Origin: an uncultured Erysipelotrichaceae bacterium
Lineage (GTDB): Bacteria > Bacillota_I > Bacilli_A > Erysipelotrichales > Erysipelotrichaceae
Direction of reading: 5' to 3'
Length of the DNA stretch: 22,743 bases
Assembly: GCA_910586285.1 (NCBI GenBank)
Contig: CAJUGR010000014.1
Location: 1-22,743 of the forward strand
Shown here: in pieces, positions 14,920 through 22,600 of the stretch
How the letters are laid out: each line of letters begins with the position of its first letter
How positions within the stretch are numbered: position 1 is the stretch's first letter
The notes under the pieces: model-generated
Databases searched by the model: none
What the model was told of the DNA's origin: nothing
Seen by the model: the letters and a program-made list of their open reading frames with translations, nothing else
Translations under genes and position numbers: made by a program

Positions 14920-16311
14920 TTAATGTTCATTCTTTATCAATTCATTGATTACAGGATCTTTTATTGTAATGTTTTGGCTTGCTAAGTCCGATATTTTTTC
15001 ATGGAATTGCGGTAAATACTTTTTGTGAGCAATCAGTAATTCATCTAATACACTTTTGGCAGATTCCCCCATTGGTATTAACGGATTAAGCGCAAATGCT
15101 TCCATTAATAATCCATAGTTACCGCTAATCGCAGCTTCAATGGTACATTCTTCCATTGCCTTCATGCATTGGAGCCAGCCGCGTTGAGCACTCGGTAATT
15201 TACCCCATGATAAGGGCGTTGCTCCTTTTCCGGATATGATACAGCTTACTTCGACCACCGCATCCTTAGGTAACTCCGGAATAGCACCGTTGTTTTGGGT
15301 ACTTACGACCATGGGAATATTTTTATTATTGTAGATGGCGTTGATACATTCACAAGCCGCATCGCTATAATATGCACCGCCGCGTTTTCCCAATTCTTTC
15401 GGTTTATGATCTAAAGTCGGATCTTGGTATTGTCGGAATAAATTCTCTTCGGTTTCTTTTACTTGTTGCCCACGCGTACCTATCCCATTCCATTCTTCGA
15501 TACTGTACTTTACCATTTCTTCTTGACGATAATAGTATCGATGATAACCACAAGGCAGCATCTGCATTTGTTGGATTTGTTCTTTGAAGAAAGGAACATT
15601 ATTGATATTTGCCGGTAATCCGACATCTTTACCATCCAACATTGCATCAATGATTTTTGCGGTTAATTCATTTCCTCTTTTATCAAATACTTTATGCCAA
15701 TGAAAATGGTTGAGTCCGACAAATTGATAAATCAACTCATCTCTTTCATAACCGATCGCTGTCGGTTCTTTCATCATTGCGATTAACGGTACATTACATA
15801 ACCCGATACAGCGTTGCCATTTTCCGTATTTTATTACAGCTTCCGTTACCATTCCACTGGGATTGGTAAAATTGATTAGCCAAGCATTGGGACAAAGTTC
15901 TTTCATATCTTTCACAATGTCTAACATGACAGGAATGGTACGTAATGCTTTAAAAATACCTCCGGCTCCATTTGTTTCTTGTCCTAACATACCATAAGAT
16001 AAAGGAATTCTTTCATCTTTGATCCGTGCTTCCAAGAAACCGACCCGAAATTGTGTTGTTACAAAGTCGGCATCTTTCAAGGCGGTTCTGCGATCCAAAC
16101 TGGTATGAATGGTAACATCATAACCGGCCGCTTCCCACATTCTTTGCGATAGCTTTGCATCAATTTCTAATTTTTCCTGACCGTCTTCCACATCGACCAA
16201 CCAAATTTCACGGATGGGCAATTCTTGATATCTTTTTATAAAGCCTTCCATTAATTCGGGGGTGTAACTGCTTCCTCCGCCGATTGTCACAATCTTGATT
16301 CCATCTTTCAT
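14920..16311 (-). CDS. licH: 6-phospho-beta-glucosidase, glycoside hydrolase family 4
   Basis: A 463-residue cytoplasmic NAD- and metal-dependent GH4 enzyme hydrolysing phosphorylated beta-glucosides (for example cellobiose-6-phosphate) delivered by a PTS. It shows the NAD-binding GGGSSYTPEL (11-20), the 6-phospho-beta-glucosidase block TTQFRVGFLEAR...GQETNGAGG, TNPSGM (149-154), the metal ligands Cys172 (GLCNVP) and His202 (GLNHFHW) and the aromatic GYHRYYY region. An ATG at 16311 with AAGGA eight bases upstream is chosen; an in-frame extension to 16416 runs back through the preceding terminator. It lies downstream of an RpiR regulator, its likely controller. Distinguishing LicH/CelF/ChbF substrate classes from sequence alone is not secure. 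Confidence 0.88.
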   Translation of the reverse strand: MKDGIKIVTIGGGSSYTPELMEGFIKRYQELPIREIWLVDVEDGQEKLEIDAKLSQRMWEAAGYDVTIHTSLDRRTALKDADFVTTQFRVGFLEARIKDERIPLSYGMLGQETNGAGGIFKALRTIPVMLDIVKDMKELCPNAWLINFTNPSGMVTEAVIKYGKWQRCIGLCNVPLIAMMKEPTAIGYERDELIYQFVGLNHFHWHKVFDKRGNELTAKIIDAMLDGKDVGLPANINNVPFFKEQIQQMQMLPCGYHRYYYRQEEMVKYSIEEWNGIGTRGQQVKETEENLFRQYQDPTLDHKPKELGKRGGAYYSDAACECINAIYNNKNIPMVVSTQNNGAIPELPKDAVVEVSCIISGKGATPLSWGKLPSAQRGWLQCMKAMEECTIEAAISGNYGLLMEAFALNPLIPMGESAKSVLDELLIAHKKYLPQFHEKISDLASQNITIKDPVINELIKNEH

Positions 16312-16414
16312 CTGATATTTCCTTCTTTCTGTTGTTTTACACGAATACTTTAAATCATATTGGATAAAGATACAACCCATGGAAGAAAAGCAGATAATTT
16401 GTTTCAGGTAAAAC

Positions 16415-16440
16415 AAAAAAATGCCAATGAGATTGACACT
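16415..16440 (-). terminator. Terminator or attenuator between rpiR-like and GH4 genes
   Basis: On the minus strand a 9-bp stem (AGTGTCAAT with ATTGGCATT, two wobble pairs, 3-base loop) is followed by a T-run. It begins 12 bases after the RpiR stop and about 105 bases before the GH4 start, so it may end or attenuate the regulator transcript. Confidence 0.65.
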
Positions 16441-16452
16441 TTTTGAATCTTT

Positions 16453-17307
16453 TTATTCTTTTCGATCATCCATATAATCAATGGATTGATAAATATACTC
16501 ACTGTTTTTTTGATGATCCATATTATAGATACAACCATATAATACATCCATAATATATTGTAAGGCGATGTGGCTGGAAAACTGTGATATGCGATCACGC
16601 AGGCTTTCAAGATTACTTATGGCTAAATGATGCGATATAAGATTAGGATAAAGATTACTGCCGATTTTCCCGATTTGGATGACGGTAACATTTTTTTCTT
16701 TTAGCTTTTTGAGAATGGATAAAATCCAAGAAGCCTTACCAGAATAAGACAGAATAATAGCCACATGTGCTGCATTACTGGCCAAAGCGTTTAAACGCTG
16801 ATGATAGAAATTCTCGATGCAGTTTACCTTCTTTCCGATCGTCAACATCTTATCTTGGAAGTTCTCCGCAATATTAAAATTATGGGCATGGGTATAAATA
16901 TCAATGATTTCCGCTTGATTGATGGTATCAGCAACGGTTTTTAATCCTTCATCGTCAATGCATGTATAGGTATCTTTGATCGTCACCTCATATAGCTCAA
17001 TCAGTTTGTGAGCGATTTCCTTTGGGGTATCATGTGAGAAAAACGGATAATCTACATTGATTAAATGAGAATTCGCTTTGCCGTCATGATATTCTTTAGC
17101 CAGCTTCACCTTTAAATCATTAAAACCACTTAAGCCTATTTTTTTACAAAACCGCAGTATCGCTGATTTGGAAACATAAAGCGAATCGGCTAAATCTTGA
17201 ATTGTGGAGTTCATAATATCATTCGCATGCGCTAAAATATAATTTGCGATGGTATTTTCTACCGGTGTTAATTTGGAACACTGGTCGATTAATTTTTTTA
17301 TGGTCAT
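16453..17307 (-). CDS. RpiR/MurR family transcriptional regulator (HTH plus SIS domain)
   Basis: A 284-residue regulator of phospho-sugar metabolism. The N-terminal RpiR-type helix-turn-helix domain occupies 1-77, with the recognition region IQDLADSLYVSKSAILRFCKKIG (HTH 36-58; first 20 shown by position). A C-terminal SIS domain (about 105-235) would bind a sugar phosphate. The ATG follows GAGGG and lies one base after the stop of the upstream 109-aa protein (TAAAATG), so the genes are in one operon. The adjacent GH4 6-phospho-beta-glucosidase is the natural target, with a phosphorylated beta-glucoside or glucose-6-phosphate as ligand (inference). Confidence 0.88.
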   Translation of the reverse strand: MTIKKLIDQCSKLTPVENTIANYILAHANDIMNSTIQDLADSLYVSKSAILRFCKKIGLSGFNDLKVKLAKEYHDGKANSHLINVDYPFFSHDTPKEIAHKLIELYEVTIKDTYTCIDDEGLKTVADTINQAEIIDIYTHAHNFNIAENFQDKMLTIGKKVNCIENFYHQRLNALASNAAHVAIILSYSGKASWILSILKKLKEKNVTVIQIGKIGSNLYPNLISHHLAISNLESLRDRISQFSSHIALQYIMDVLYGCIYNMDHQKNSEYIYQSIDYMDDRKE

Positions 17308-17308
17308 T

Positions 17309-17638
17309 TTAATCCCTCATTATCTCATTGATACTCAATAAATCGGATGTTCTCAAATACCGAGTAACATTTTGTTTCTTGTTTTTATCATAATAACGAA
17401 ATACAAACCAGTGATCATCATAATCCAGAATTTTGCCCATTGTTTTCATGATGGAAGTGAATAAATAGGAATCGGTTACATTATCATTATTCAAGATGAT
17501 ATATACATCTTTGTTCAAACAATCGCTGAAATCTAATTTGTTTTGTTTTTCTTGCGTTAATAATTTCTTTAATTTGTCATTCACATCAGAGAGTTTGCAT
17601 AATATGGTAACGGCTAAGATTACATAAAGAAATTCCAT
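17309..17638 (-). CDS. Small membrane-anchored partner of the XRE regulator, unknown family
   Basis: A 109-residue protein with a short N-terminal hydrophobic anchor (about 2-15, EFLYVILAVTILCKL). A charged helical spacer follows (16-37), then a beta-rich cytoplasmic domain (38-105). I recognise no catalytic motif. Its domain parallels the C-terminal half of the upstream XRE protein: both begin with a K..YI strand, have an I-D-x-x-D/hydrophobic strand (KILDYDDHWFVF here, TIIDVGDEFIKF there) and end with a D-L-hydrophobic-S strand. The start codon overlaps the XRE stop (TAATG) and GGGGGAAG precedes it, so translation is coupled. The arrangement suggests a membrane-tethered binding partner that could sequester or sense for the regulator (inference). 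Confidence 0.7.
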   Translation of the reverse strand: MEFLYVILAVTILCKLSDVNDKLKKLLTQEKQNKLDFSDCLNKDVYIILNNDNVTDSYLFTSIMKTMGKILDYDDHWFVFRYYDKNKKQNVTRYLRTSDLLSINEIMRD

Positions 17639-18069
17639 TATTTTTCTTCCCCCTGTTCTATTACTTGAAAAGAGGTAATCAGATCAATATCGATCAATTT
17701 TTCTATGACATTATTTTTTTTTCTGAACGAGAATTTGATGAATTCGTCACCGACATCAATAATAGTACATACTTCCTGATAAACCTCATTATAATCGTCC
17801 GATAACATGTCGATATAACATCTTTTTCCGATTAAGTTTGAGAGTATATTTCGTTTGGTACAGGTGATTTCCAGCTTATGATTGGTTAAATCATCTAAGC
17901 TTATTTTAAAGTATGATGCAATATTCTTTGCTTGAATAATATCGGGATTGGTTAAGCCTTTTTCCCAATTAGATAAAGTTTGCCTTGTCACCTTTAACTC
18001 TTCGGAAAGCCTTTCTTGGGTTAAGTTATGCTTTTTTCTGAGTTCGATTAATTTTTCACCTAAAGTCAT
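17638..18069 (-). CDS. XRE family transcriptional regulator with C-terminal beta domain
   Basis: A 143-residue protein. Residues 1-62 form an XRE (Cro/CI) helix-turn-helix domain, with LTQERLSEELKVTRQTLSNWEKG (start at L16) as the classic HTH and NPDIIQAKNIASYFKISLDDL completing it (positions 41-61). The C-terminal part (about 75-138) is a beta-rich domain of unknown role, resembling the domain of the next gene. GAGGTG lies 6 bases before the ATG. It overlaps the downstream membrane-anchored gene by one base and heads an operon that continues into the RpiR regulator. Upstream are two 15-bp direct repeats 21 bp apart that could be its operator. Confidence 0.85.
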   Translation of the reverse strand: MTLGEKLIELRKKHNLTQERLSEELKVTRQTLSNWEKGLTNPDIIQAKNIASYFKISLDDLTNHKLEITCTKRNILSNLIGKRCYIDMLSDDYNEVYQEVCTIIDVGDEFIKFSFRKKNNVIEKLIDIDLITSFQVIEQGEEK

Positions 18070-18118
18070 TATTTCACCTCATATCAATCATAATACAAAT
18101 CGAAAAAAAGTGAAGGCT

Positions 18119-18154
18119 AAAGTCTTTTACATGTTGTATAAAATCTTTTACAAG
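18119..18154 (-). promoter_or_regulatory. Direct repeats spaced 21 bp upstream of the XRE operon
   Basis: AAAGTCTTTTACATG (18119-18133) and AAAATCTTTTACAAG (18140-18154) repeat at a 21-bp offset, two helical turns, with 13 of 15 bases alike. They lie about 50-85 bases upstream of the XRE ATG. A TATTAT -10 candidate (plus 18090-18095) would place its poor -35 (18113-18118) directly against the repeats. Confidence 0.5.
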
Positions 18155-18312
18155 TCGCTGAAAACGATGTGAGCTTCTCTTTTGTCGGTTTTACTTCTTT
18201 CATTGCTGGTTTATGCTTATCGAAAGGAAGTTTCATGCATCTTCTCAATGATATAGGGTTTCTTCTTTCGACTCTTATTTATGGTTATTACAGAGAGGAT
18301 GATGAGCTTGTT

Positions 18313-19677
18313 TTATACCATCGATTCGGGCACAACCAATTCATCAAACTGTTCTTCACTTAAATAACCCAAAGCGACACAGGCTTCTTTCAGAGAACAT
18401 TGTTCGCGATAGGCTTTTTTTGCGACTTGAGCGGCTTTTTCATAGCCGATATGCGGATTTAAAGCGGTGACAAGCATTAGGGATTGGTGCAGATAAGCAT
18501 CCATGGTTTCCTGATTGGCTTGGATACCGGATACACAGTGAATGCGGAAAGAGCGCAACCCATCTGCCAATAATCGTACCGATTGCAGGAAATTGTAAAT
18601 GATGACCGGCATATAGACATTTAACTCGAAGTTGCCTTGACTGGCGGCCATCGTAATTGTGTTATCATTGCCCATGACTTGTACGCAGACCATTGTTATC
18701 GCTTCGCATTGGGTGGGGTTGACCTTTCCCGGCATGATGGAAGAACCCGGCTCGTTAGCGGGAATCGTAATTTCCCCGAGGCCGCAGCGCGGACCACTGG
18801 CTAACCAACGAACATCGTTGGCAATTTTCATCAGATTGGCTGCCAATACTCTTAATGCACCGTGGACAAATGTGATATCATCCTTGGCGGATAAAGCGTG
18901 AAAATAATTCGGATCACAATGAAATTCACTGTGAAGCTGTTCACTTAAAGTACGGCACACAAGCGGTCCGAAGCCTTCCGGTGTATTGAGACCGGTGCCA
19001 ACCGCGGTAGCACCGATGGCCAGCTTGCGGATTGAATCTATGGCTTTGACTAGCATAGTGCGGTTATTTTCCAACATGGCGCGCCAACCGCTGATCTCTT
19101 GCGAAAAGCGTAGCGGCGTCGCATCCTGTAAATGAGTGCGGCCGATTTTGATAATGTGTTTATTTTTTTGCTCCAGATCCTGCATCACAAAGATCATTTG
19201 ATTCAACTGGGGCAGTAATTGTTGTTCTAAAGCAGTGATGGCCGCAATGTGCATCGCACTGGGAAACGTATCATTCGAACTTTGCGAATGATTGACATCA
19301 TCGTTAGGATGGAGAAGCTGCTTCCCGATGATCTCATTCCCGCGATTGGCAATCACCTCATTGACATTCATATTGCTTTGCGTACCGCTGCCGGTTTGCC
19401 ATACCGCCAACGGGAAATGATCATCCAGCTGATGATGAAGTATTTCATCACAGACCTTGACAATAACATCGGCTTTTTCTCCGCTAATTTCTTGGAGTGC
19501 TTGATTCGCTATGGCGCAGGCCTTCTTTAAATGAGCTAAGGCTTCAATTACCTCGAGGGGTATGGTTTCTGTGCCGATTTGAAAATGCTCCAAACTGCGT
19601 TGGGTTTGCGCTCCCCAGTATTTATCCATCGCGACGGCAATTTCTCCCATTGCATCATGTTCTATTCTTGTTTTCAT
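18313..19677 (-). CDS. fumC: Fumarate hydratase class II
   Basis: A 454-residue homotetrameric, iron-independent fumarase interconverting fumarate and malate. The fumarase/aspartase signature GSSIMPGKVNP (311-321) carries the catalytic Ser loop. The motifs TGSGTQSNMN, SQSSNDTFPSAMH and THLQDATP (His182) supply substrate-binding and catalytic residues. Full length for the family. The ATG at 19677 is chosen because AGGATGTGATC precedes it; an in-frame GTG at 19686 is part of that ribosome binding site. It begins 48 bases after the stop of the thioredoxin-like lipoprotein gene on the same strand, so co-transcription is possible. With the malic enzyme, it points to use of C4 dicarboxylates. Confidence 0.95.
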   Translation of the reverse strand: MKTRIEHDAMGEIAVAMDKYWGAQTQRSLEHFQIGTETIPLEVIEALAHLKKACAIANQALQEISGEKADVIVKVCDEILHHQLDDHFPLAVWQTGSGTQSNMNVNEVIANRGNEIIGKQLLHPNDDVNHSQSSNDTFPSAMHIAAITALEQQLLPQLNQMIFVMQDLEQKNKHIIKIGRTHLQDATPLRFSQEISGWRAMLENNRTMLVKAIDSIRKLAIGATAVGTGLNTPEGFGPLVCRTLSEQLHSEFHCDPNYFHALSAKDDITFVHGALRVLAANLMKIANDVRWLASGPRCGLGEITIPANEPGSSIMPGKVNPTQCEAITMVCVQVMGNDNTITMAASQGNFELNVYMPVIIYNFLQSVRLLADGLRSFRIHCVSGIQANQETMDAYLHQSLMLVTALNPHIGYEKAAQVAKKAYREQCSLKEACVALGYLSEEQFDELVVPESMV

Positions 19678-19725
19678 TATGATCACATCCTTTTTTTATG
19701 ATGATGATTGTCAGCGCAGAGTGTG

Positions 19726-20316
19726 CTATTCTTCGATTGCCGTAAACAGAGCTTCATAAATCTGTGTTAATTCCGTTTTTTCCGCTTCCGTCATTTTCCG
19801 TTCATGCGCATCATGATCATCCACGGTTCCGGTATGATATGCGCGAACCTCTCCTTCACTGATCGCTACGACAAAAGGAACATACAAATGCGGATTTCCC
19901 TCATCATCCAGTTCCAGTTTGTCTCCTAAACGACTTTCGATTTTTTTACTTTCTTCATCGGTAGAGGTTTCTGCTTTTTTATCAATATAATAAATCACGG
20001 TATCATGACGCTTTGCGACTTCATTTAGAATCGGTACGGCTTCCACACACCAAGGACACGTGGAATAACCGAAGTAATAAACGCCGGTCGCATTGGCATC
20101 CAACTTTAATAGAAAATCATTCATCTTGGTTCTGATGAATTGGTGTTCCTCATCCATAAAGCCTTCATAAGCGCTCATGTCCGCATGATTCGGTGTTTCA
20201 CAGATGGAACCGTCATCACAGCCTTTCGGGTCGTTTTGATTGGTTTCATTGGTTTGATTGACACAAGCACAAAGTGTTGTCAAAGCCAGTATACAAAGAA
20301 AGATTGTTTTTTTCAT
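19726..20316 (-). CDS. Thioredoxin-like lipoprotein with CPWC motif
   Basis: A 196-residue extracytoplasmic lipoprotein. The signal peptide ends in the lipobox-like LCAC, with Cys18 the probable lipidated residue (a Cys at -2 is unusual). A spacer contains Cys33 and Cys39, followed by a thioredoxin-like domain (about 50-195) with the redox motif FGYSTCPWCVEA (Cys87, Cys90) and a cis-Pro-like VP in LYVPFVV. It resembles the bacteriocin-transport accessory (PedC/Bta-like) thioredoxin group more than cytosolic thioredoxin. AGGA lies 8 bases before the ATG. Likely role is disulfide reduction or exchange outside the membrane; partner proteins are not evident, and the two extra Cys could form a regulatory disulfide. 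Confidence 0.82.
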   Translation of the reverse strand: MKKTIFLCILALTTLCACVNQTNETNQNDPKGCDDGSICETPNHADMSAYEGFMDEEHQFIRTKMNDFLLKLDANATGVYYFGYSTCPWCVEAVPILNEVAKRHDTVIYYIDKKAETSTDEESKKIESRLGDKLELDDEGNPHLYVPFVVAISEGEVRAYHTGTVDDHDAHERKMTEAEKTELTQIYEALFTAIEE

Positions 20317-20344
20317 GGTGTTTTTCCTGCTTTCAGTATGTTTT

Positions 20345-20388
20345 TAATAGTTAATGGTAAATCAGTATTAGTTTAACAAAAAATTAAC
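20345..20388 (-). promoter_or_regulatory. A+T-rich upstream region with TTAA elements on an 11-bp grid
   Basis: TTAA cores at 20351, 20373 and 20384 fall on an 11-bp lattice just upstream of the thioredoxin-lipoprotein gene. A further TTAAC-T-GTTAA palindrome lies at 20462-20472. No clear promoter hexamers could be fixed. It could be a regulator site or simple A+T richness. Confidence 0.25.
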
Positions 20389-20480
20389 GGTGAAACAAGC
20401 GTAATGTATGGTTCCTCGTGTTTCTTTGATTTCTTATGCAAATCGCTTTTTTTCTTCTTTGTTAACTGTTAAAGGTAGTG

Positions 20481-20504
20481 ATTGAAAGATCAAGAATCTT
20501 CAAT
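20481..20504. repeat. Hairpin downstream of hscC
   Basis: ATTGAAAGAT and ATCTTCAAT form a 9-bp stem with one bulged base around CAAGA. It follows the hscC stop on the minus strand by about 32 bases and overlaps the end of a 9-codon frame. No T-run follows, so termination is uncertain. Confidence 0.4.
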
Positions 20505-20520
20505 ATAACGTTGTGCCATG
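20491..20520 (-). other. Nine-codon open frame with strong ribosome binding site after hscC
   Basis: On the minus strand, GGAGG lies 6 bases before an ATG at 20520, 17 bases after the hscC stop. The frame reads MAQRYIEDS and then stops. It may be the translated start of a decayed downstream gene or a short peptide; there is no way to decide from this window. Confidence 0.3.
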
Positions 20521-20536
20521 AAATACCTCCGAACGA

Positions 20537-22240
20537 TCAATGATAGGTCGGTTGGTAAGGATGAAGTTCCCGCTCTAAAGTATCCACTATTGCTTCAAAT
20601 TTTTTCCTGTATACTTCAATCTGGATACGATCCTGCTTTTCTAACACTGCCTCAAATTGCTTGTGCAGTGTTATGATGTATTCCCGCTGTTCCATAGTGC
20701 TTTCCTCAAATAAGCGTTCCAATCGCGATAAAATCAGCTTATTTTGATCTTCTTCACGAGGATGGAATTTCAATTTTTCCAACGCTTTGCGAGCTTTTTC
20801 AATCTCTGCTTCACTCATGGTGGTATGGGCGGGAGTGATTAATAGTGTTTCTTTGTTTTGGCTTCCCGTATCGAGTATATCCACATCCAGAATACCGTTG
20901 ATATCATAAGTGAAACGTACCTTGATCGGATATTCTCCTGCTTTTCCCTGTTTGACTTTGACCTCTGTCTTTCCAAGCAAAAGATTGTGGTTGGCATACA
21001 TGGACTCTCCCTGAAAAATTTTAATATCAACGGCTTTCTGATCGTCATGTATTGTATAAAAGTTGTGTTCTACGGAGGAGGGCAAGGGGGAATTACGTTC
21101 AATGATCGCATGCATATAGGGATTGTTTGGATCACTTTCATTATGAATATTTATCCCTAAGGTAAAAGGACAGATATCGGTAAGAATGAGATCTTTAATG
21201 TCCTGTGCGCGTTGTTTAATACCGGCATACATACCGATACCCATCGCTACAATGCGTTCACATTCGTTGTGATTCAATATGGTTCGTTCCAGTTTCATCT
21301 CCAAATAGCTTTTTACCGTTGGCATTTTGGATGAACCGCCCACCATGATAATCTGATCCAGATCATGAGGAGTGCGTCCTGCATCGTGCAATGCTTTATG
21401 GATTGGTGTCAGTAAGCGTTCAAACAGGTCAGGAGCGCGCATGATCAGTTTGCGGGAGGATAGGGTAAAGGAATAGATGCGCTCTTTGAAGGTAATTTGA
21501 TTGGTGACTTCTTCCTTTTGTGACAGCGTAATCTTCATTTCTTCACATTGGCGCAGAAGCATACGTTCTTCCTGTGGAGATAAGTCTTCAAAGAAAAGAT
21601 CATTTTCCTCACAAAAGGCATCCGCGATCGCATGATCAAAATCACTGCCTCCCAGATGATTGTCTCCACTGACAGCGAGAATGGAAATGATTTGCTCAAA
21701 GCACTCCACAATTGATATATCCAAGGTACCTCCGCCAAAGTCAAAGATGAGGAAGCATTCCTCATCCTGGTTACTGCGGGCAAAAAGCGCAGCAGCGGAC
21801 GGTTCATTGATCAATCGCTCTACTTTGATTCCAGCCAAAGCGCCCGCTTGTTTGGTAGCACTGCGCTGGGCATCGTTGAAATACGCAGGTACGGAAATGA
21901 TTGCTTCTTCGATTTCCTCTTGTAAGTATGCTTTGGCGTCATCGACCAACTGACGTATTACAAAGGAGGATAATTCTTCACTTGTATATTGTTTTCCCTG
22001 TAACGTATAGATTTGATTGCTGCCCATGGTGCGTTTGAATAAAGCGATACTGTCATCGGGATGGGTGATCAGCCGTTCTTTTGCGATCGCGCCAATATAA
22101 AGTGTCCCATCCTCATCAATACTGACAGCGCTTGGTGTCAGTTCTTTACCAAAACGATTAGGAATGATCACGCATCTTCCGTTTTGCCAAGTACACGCAA
22201 GGGAATTGGTCGTTCCTAGATCAATGCCGATGATTGCCAT
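20537..22240 (-). CDS. hscC: HscC-type Hsp70 chaperone (short DnaK homologue)
   Basis: A 567-residue Hsp70 of the HscC subfamily rather than housekeeping DnaK (about 610 or more residues). The ATPase domain (1-350) has phosphate-1 GIDLGTTNS (5-13), the HscC-like ALFKRTMGSN, the INEPSAAAL connect motif, phosphate-2 FDFGGGTLDIS (166-176) and VGGSSKMP (about 302-309). A beta-sandwich substrate domain begins near ICPFTLGINI and a shortened helical lid ends the protein at QPTYH. GAGGA precedes the ATG by about seven bases. In other bacteria HscC works with dedicated J-domain partners and is linked to stress or RNA polymerase control; no J-protein gene is visible beside it, but a decayed frame follows. 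Confidence 0.92.
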   Translation of the reverse strand: MAIIGIDLGTTNSLACTWQNGRCVIIPNRFGKELTPSAVSIDEDGTLYIGAIAKERLITHPDDSIALFKRTMGSNQIYTLQGKQYTSEELSSFVIRQLVDDAKAYLQEEIEEAIISVPAYFNDAQRSATKQAGALAGIKVERLINEPSAAALFARSNQDEECFLIFDFGGGTLDISIVECFEQIISILAVSGDNHLGGSDFDHAIADAFCEENDLFFEDLSPQEERMLLRQCEEMKITLSQKEEVTNQITFKERIYSFTLSSRKLIMRAPDLFERLLTPIHKALHDAGRTPHDLDQIIMVGGSSKMPTVKSYLEMKLERTILNHNECERIVAMGIGMYAGIKQRAQDIKDLILTDICPFTLGINIHNESDPNNPYMHAIIERNSPLPSSVEHNFYTIHDDQKAVDIKIFQGESMYANHNLLLGKTEVKVKQGKAGEYPIKVRFTYDINGILDVDILDTGSQNKETLLITPAHTTMSEAEIEKARKALEKLKFHPREEDQNKLILSRLERLFEESTMEQREYIITLHKQFEAVLEKQDRIQIEVYRKKFEAIVDTLERELHPYQPTYH

Positions 22241-22286
22241 AATGATTCCTCTTTTCCGATTTTTCCTGCTTGTTTTAATTAATTCT

Positions 22287-22292
22287 ATTATA
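22287..22292 (-). promoter_or_regulatory. -10 element of hscC
   Basis: The minus strand reads TATAAT about 47 bases upstream of the hscC ATG. The -35 region is a T-rich tract without a good TTGACA match, and no CIRCE-type heat-shock repeat is seen. Confidence 0.5.
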
Positions 22293-22387
22293 ACAGAAAA
22301 GCAAGAAAAAGAAAAAAAGCAGCAACAGGGGAATAAACTGAAAAAAATTAATTTTGCACACAGATATTAAGGGGTTGTGTGTGATTT

Positions 22388-22417
22388 TTTACAGTCTTTT
22401 TCTTTTTGTGTTATAAT
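22388..22417 (+). promoter_or_regulatory. Strong plus-strand promoter upstream of the terminal response regulator
   Basis: TTTACA (22388-22393) and TATAAT (22412-22417) are spaced 18 bp, with a TGn extension (TGTTATAAT). The start near 22424 leaves about 229 untranslated bases before the response-regulator ATG. Confidence 0.65.
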
Positions 22418-22600
22418 AAATCCGGCTTGTTTGAATATAGGACAGCACAGGAAAACGAAAAAATAGAACGTATCACTTCGGTGGGTGCAGCGGATATCTA
22501 AAAAAATCAGATTGAGGACGCAATCAACATCTATCGGATATGGCTTATTCTGAAAGATGCACAAAAGCCTGTTGATATTGGAAAAAAAGTAAGAACTTGA
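22418..22600 (+). pseudogene. Possible decayed coding remnant
   Basis: One plus-strand frame reads like protein for about 60 codons. It includes EYRTAQENEKIERITSVGAADI, an in-frame TAA (22499-22501), then QIEDAINIYRIWLILKDAQK and PVDIGKKVRT, ending TGA at 22598-22600. It has no clear start codon or ribosome binding site, and the frame becomes nonsense upstream of the promoter. I do not recognise the family. A gene fragment broken by a stop is one reading, chance another. Confidence 0.3.

Noticed and set aside
18235..18363. Plus-strand 42-codon frame with AAGGAA upstream, overlapping the end of fumC
   Set aside because: Its last third is antisense to the fumC C-terminus and the rest has no recognisable feature; support is too weak.
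22357..22390. CACACA/TGTGTG inverted repeat followed by T-run, as a plus-strand terminator
   Set aside because: Only six base pairs around a 13-base loop, no plus-strand gene upstream, and it overlaps the -35 of a strong promoter.
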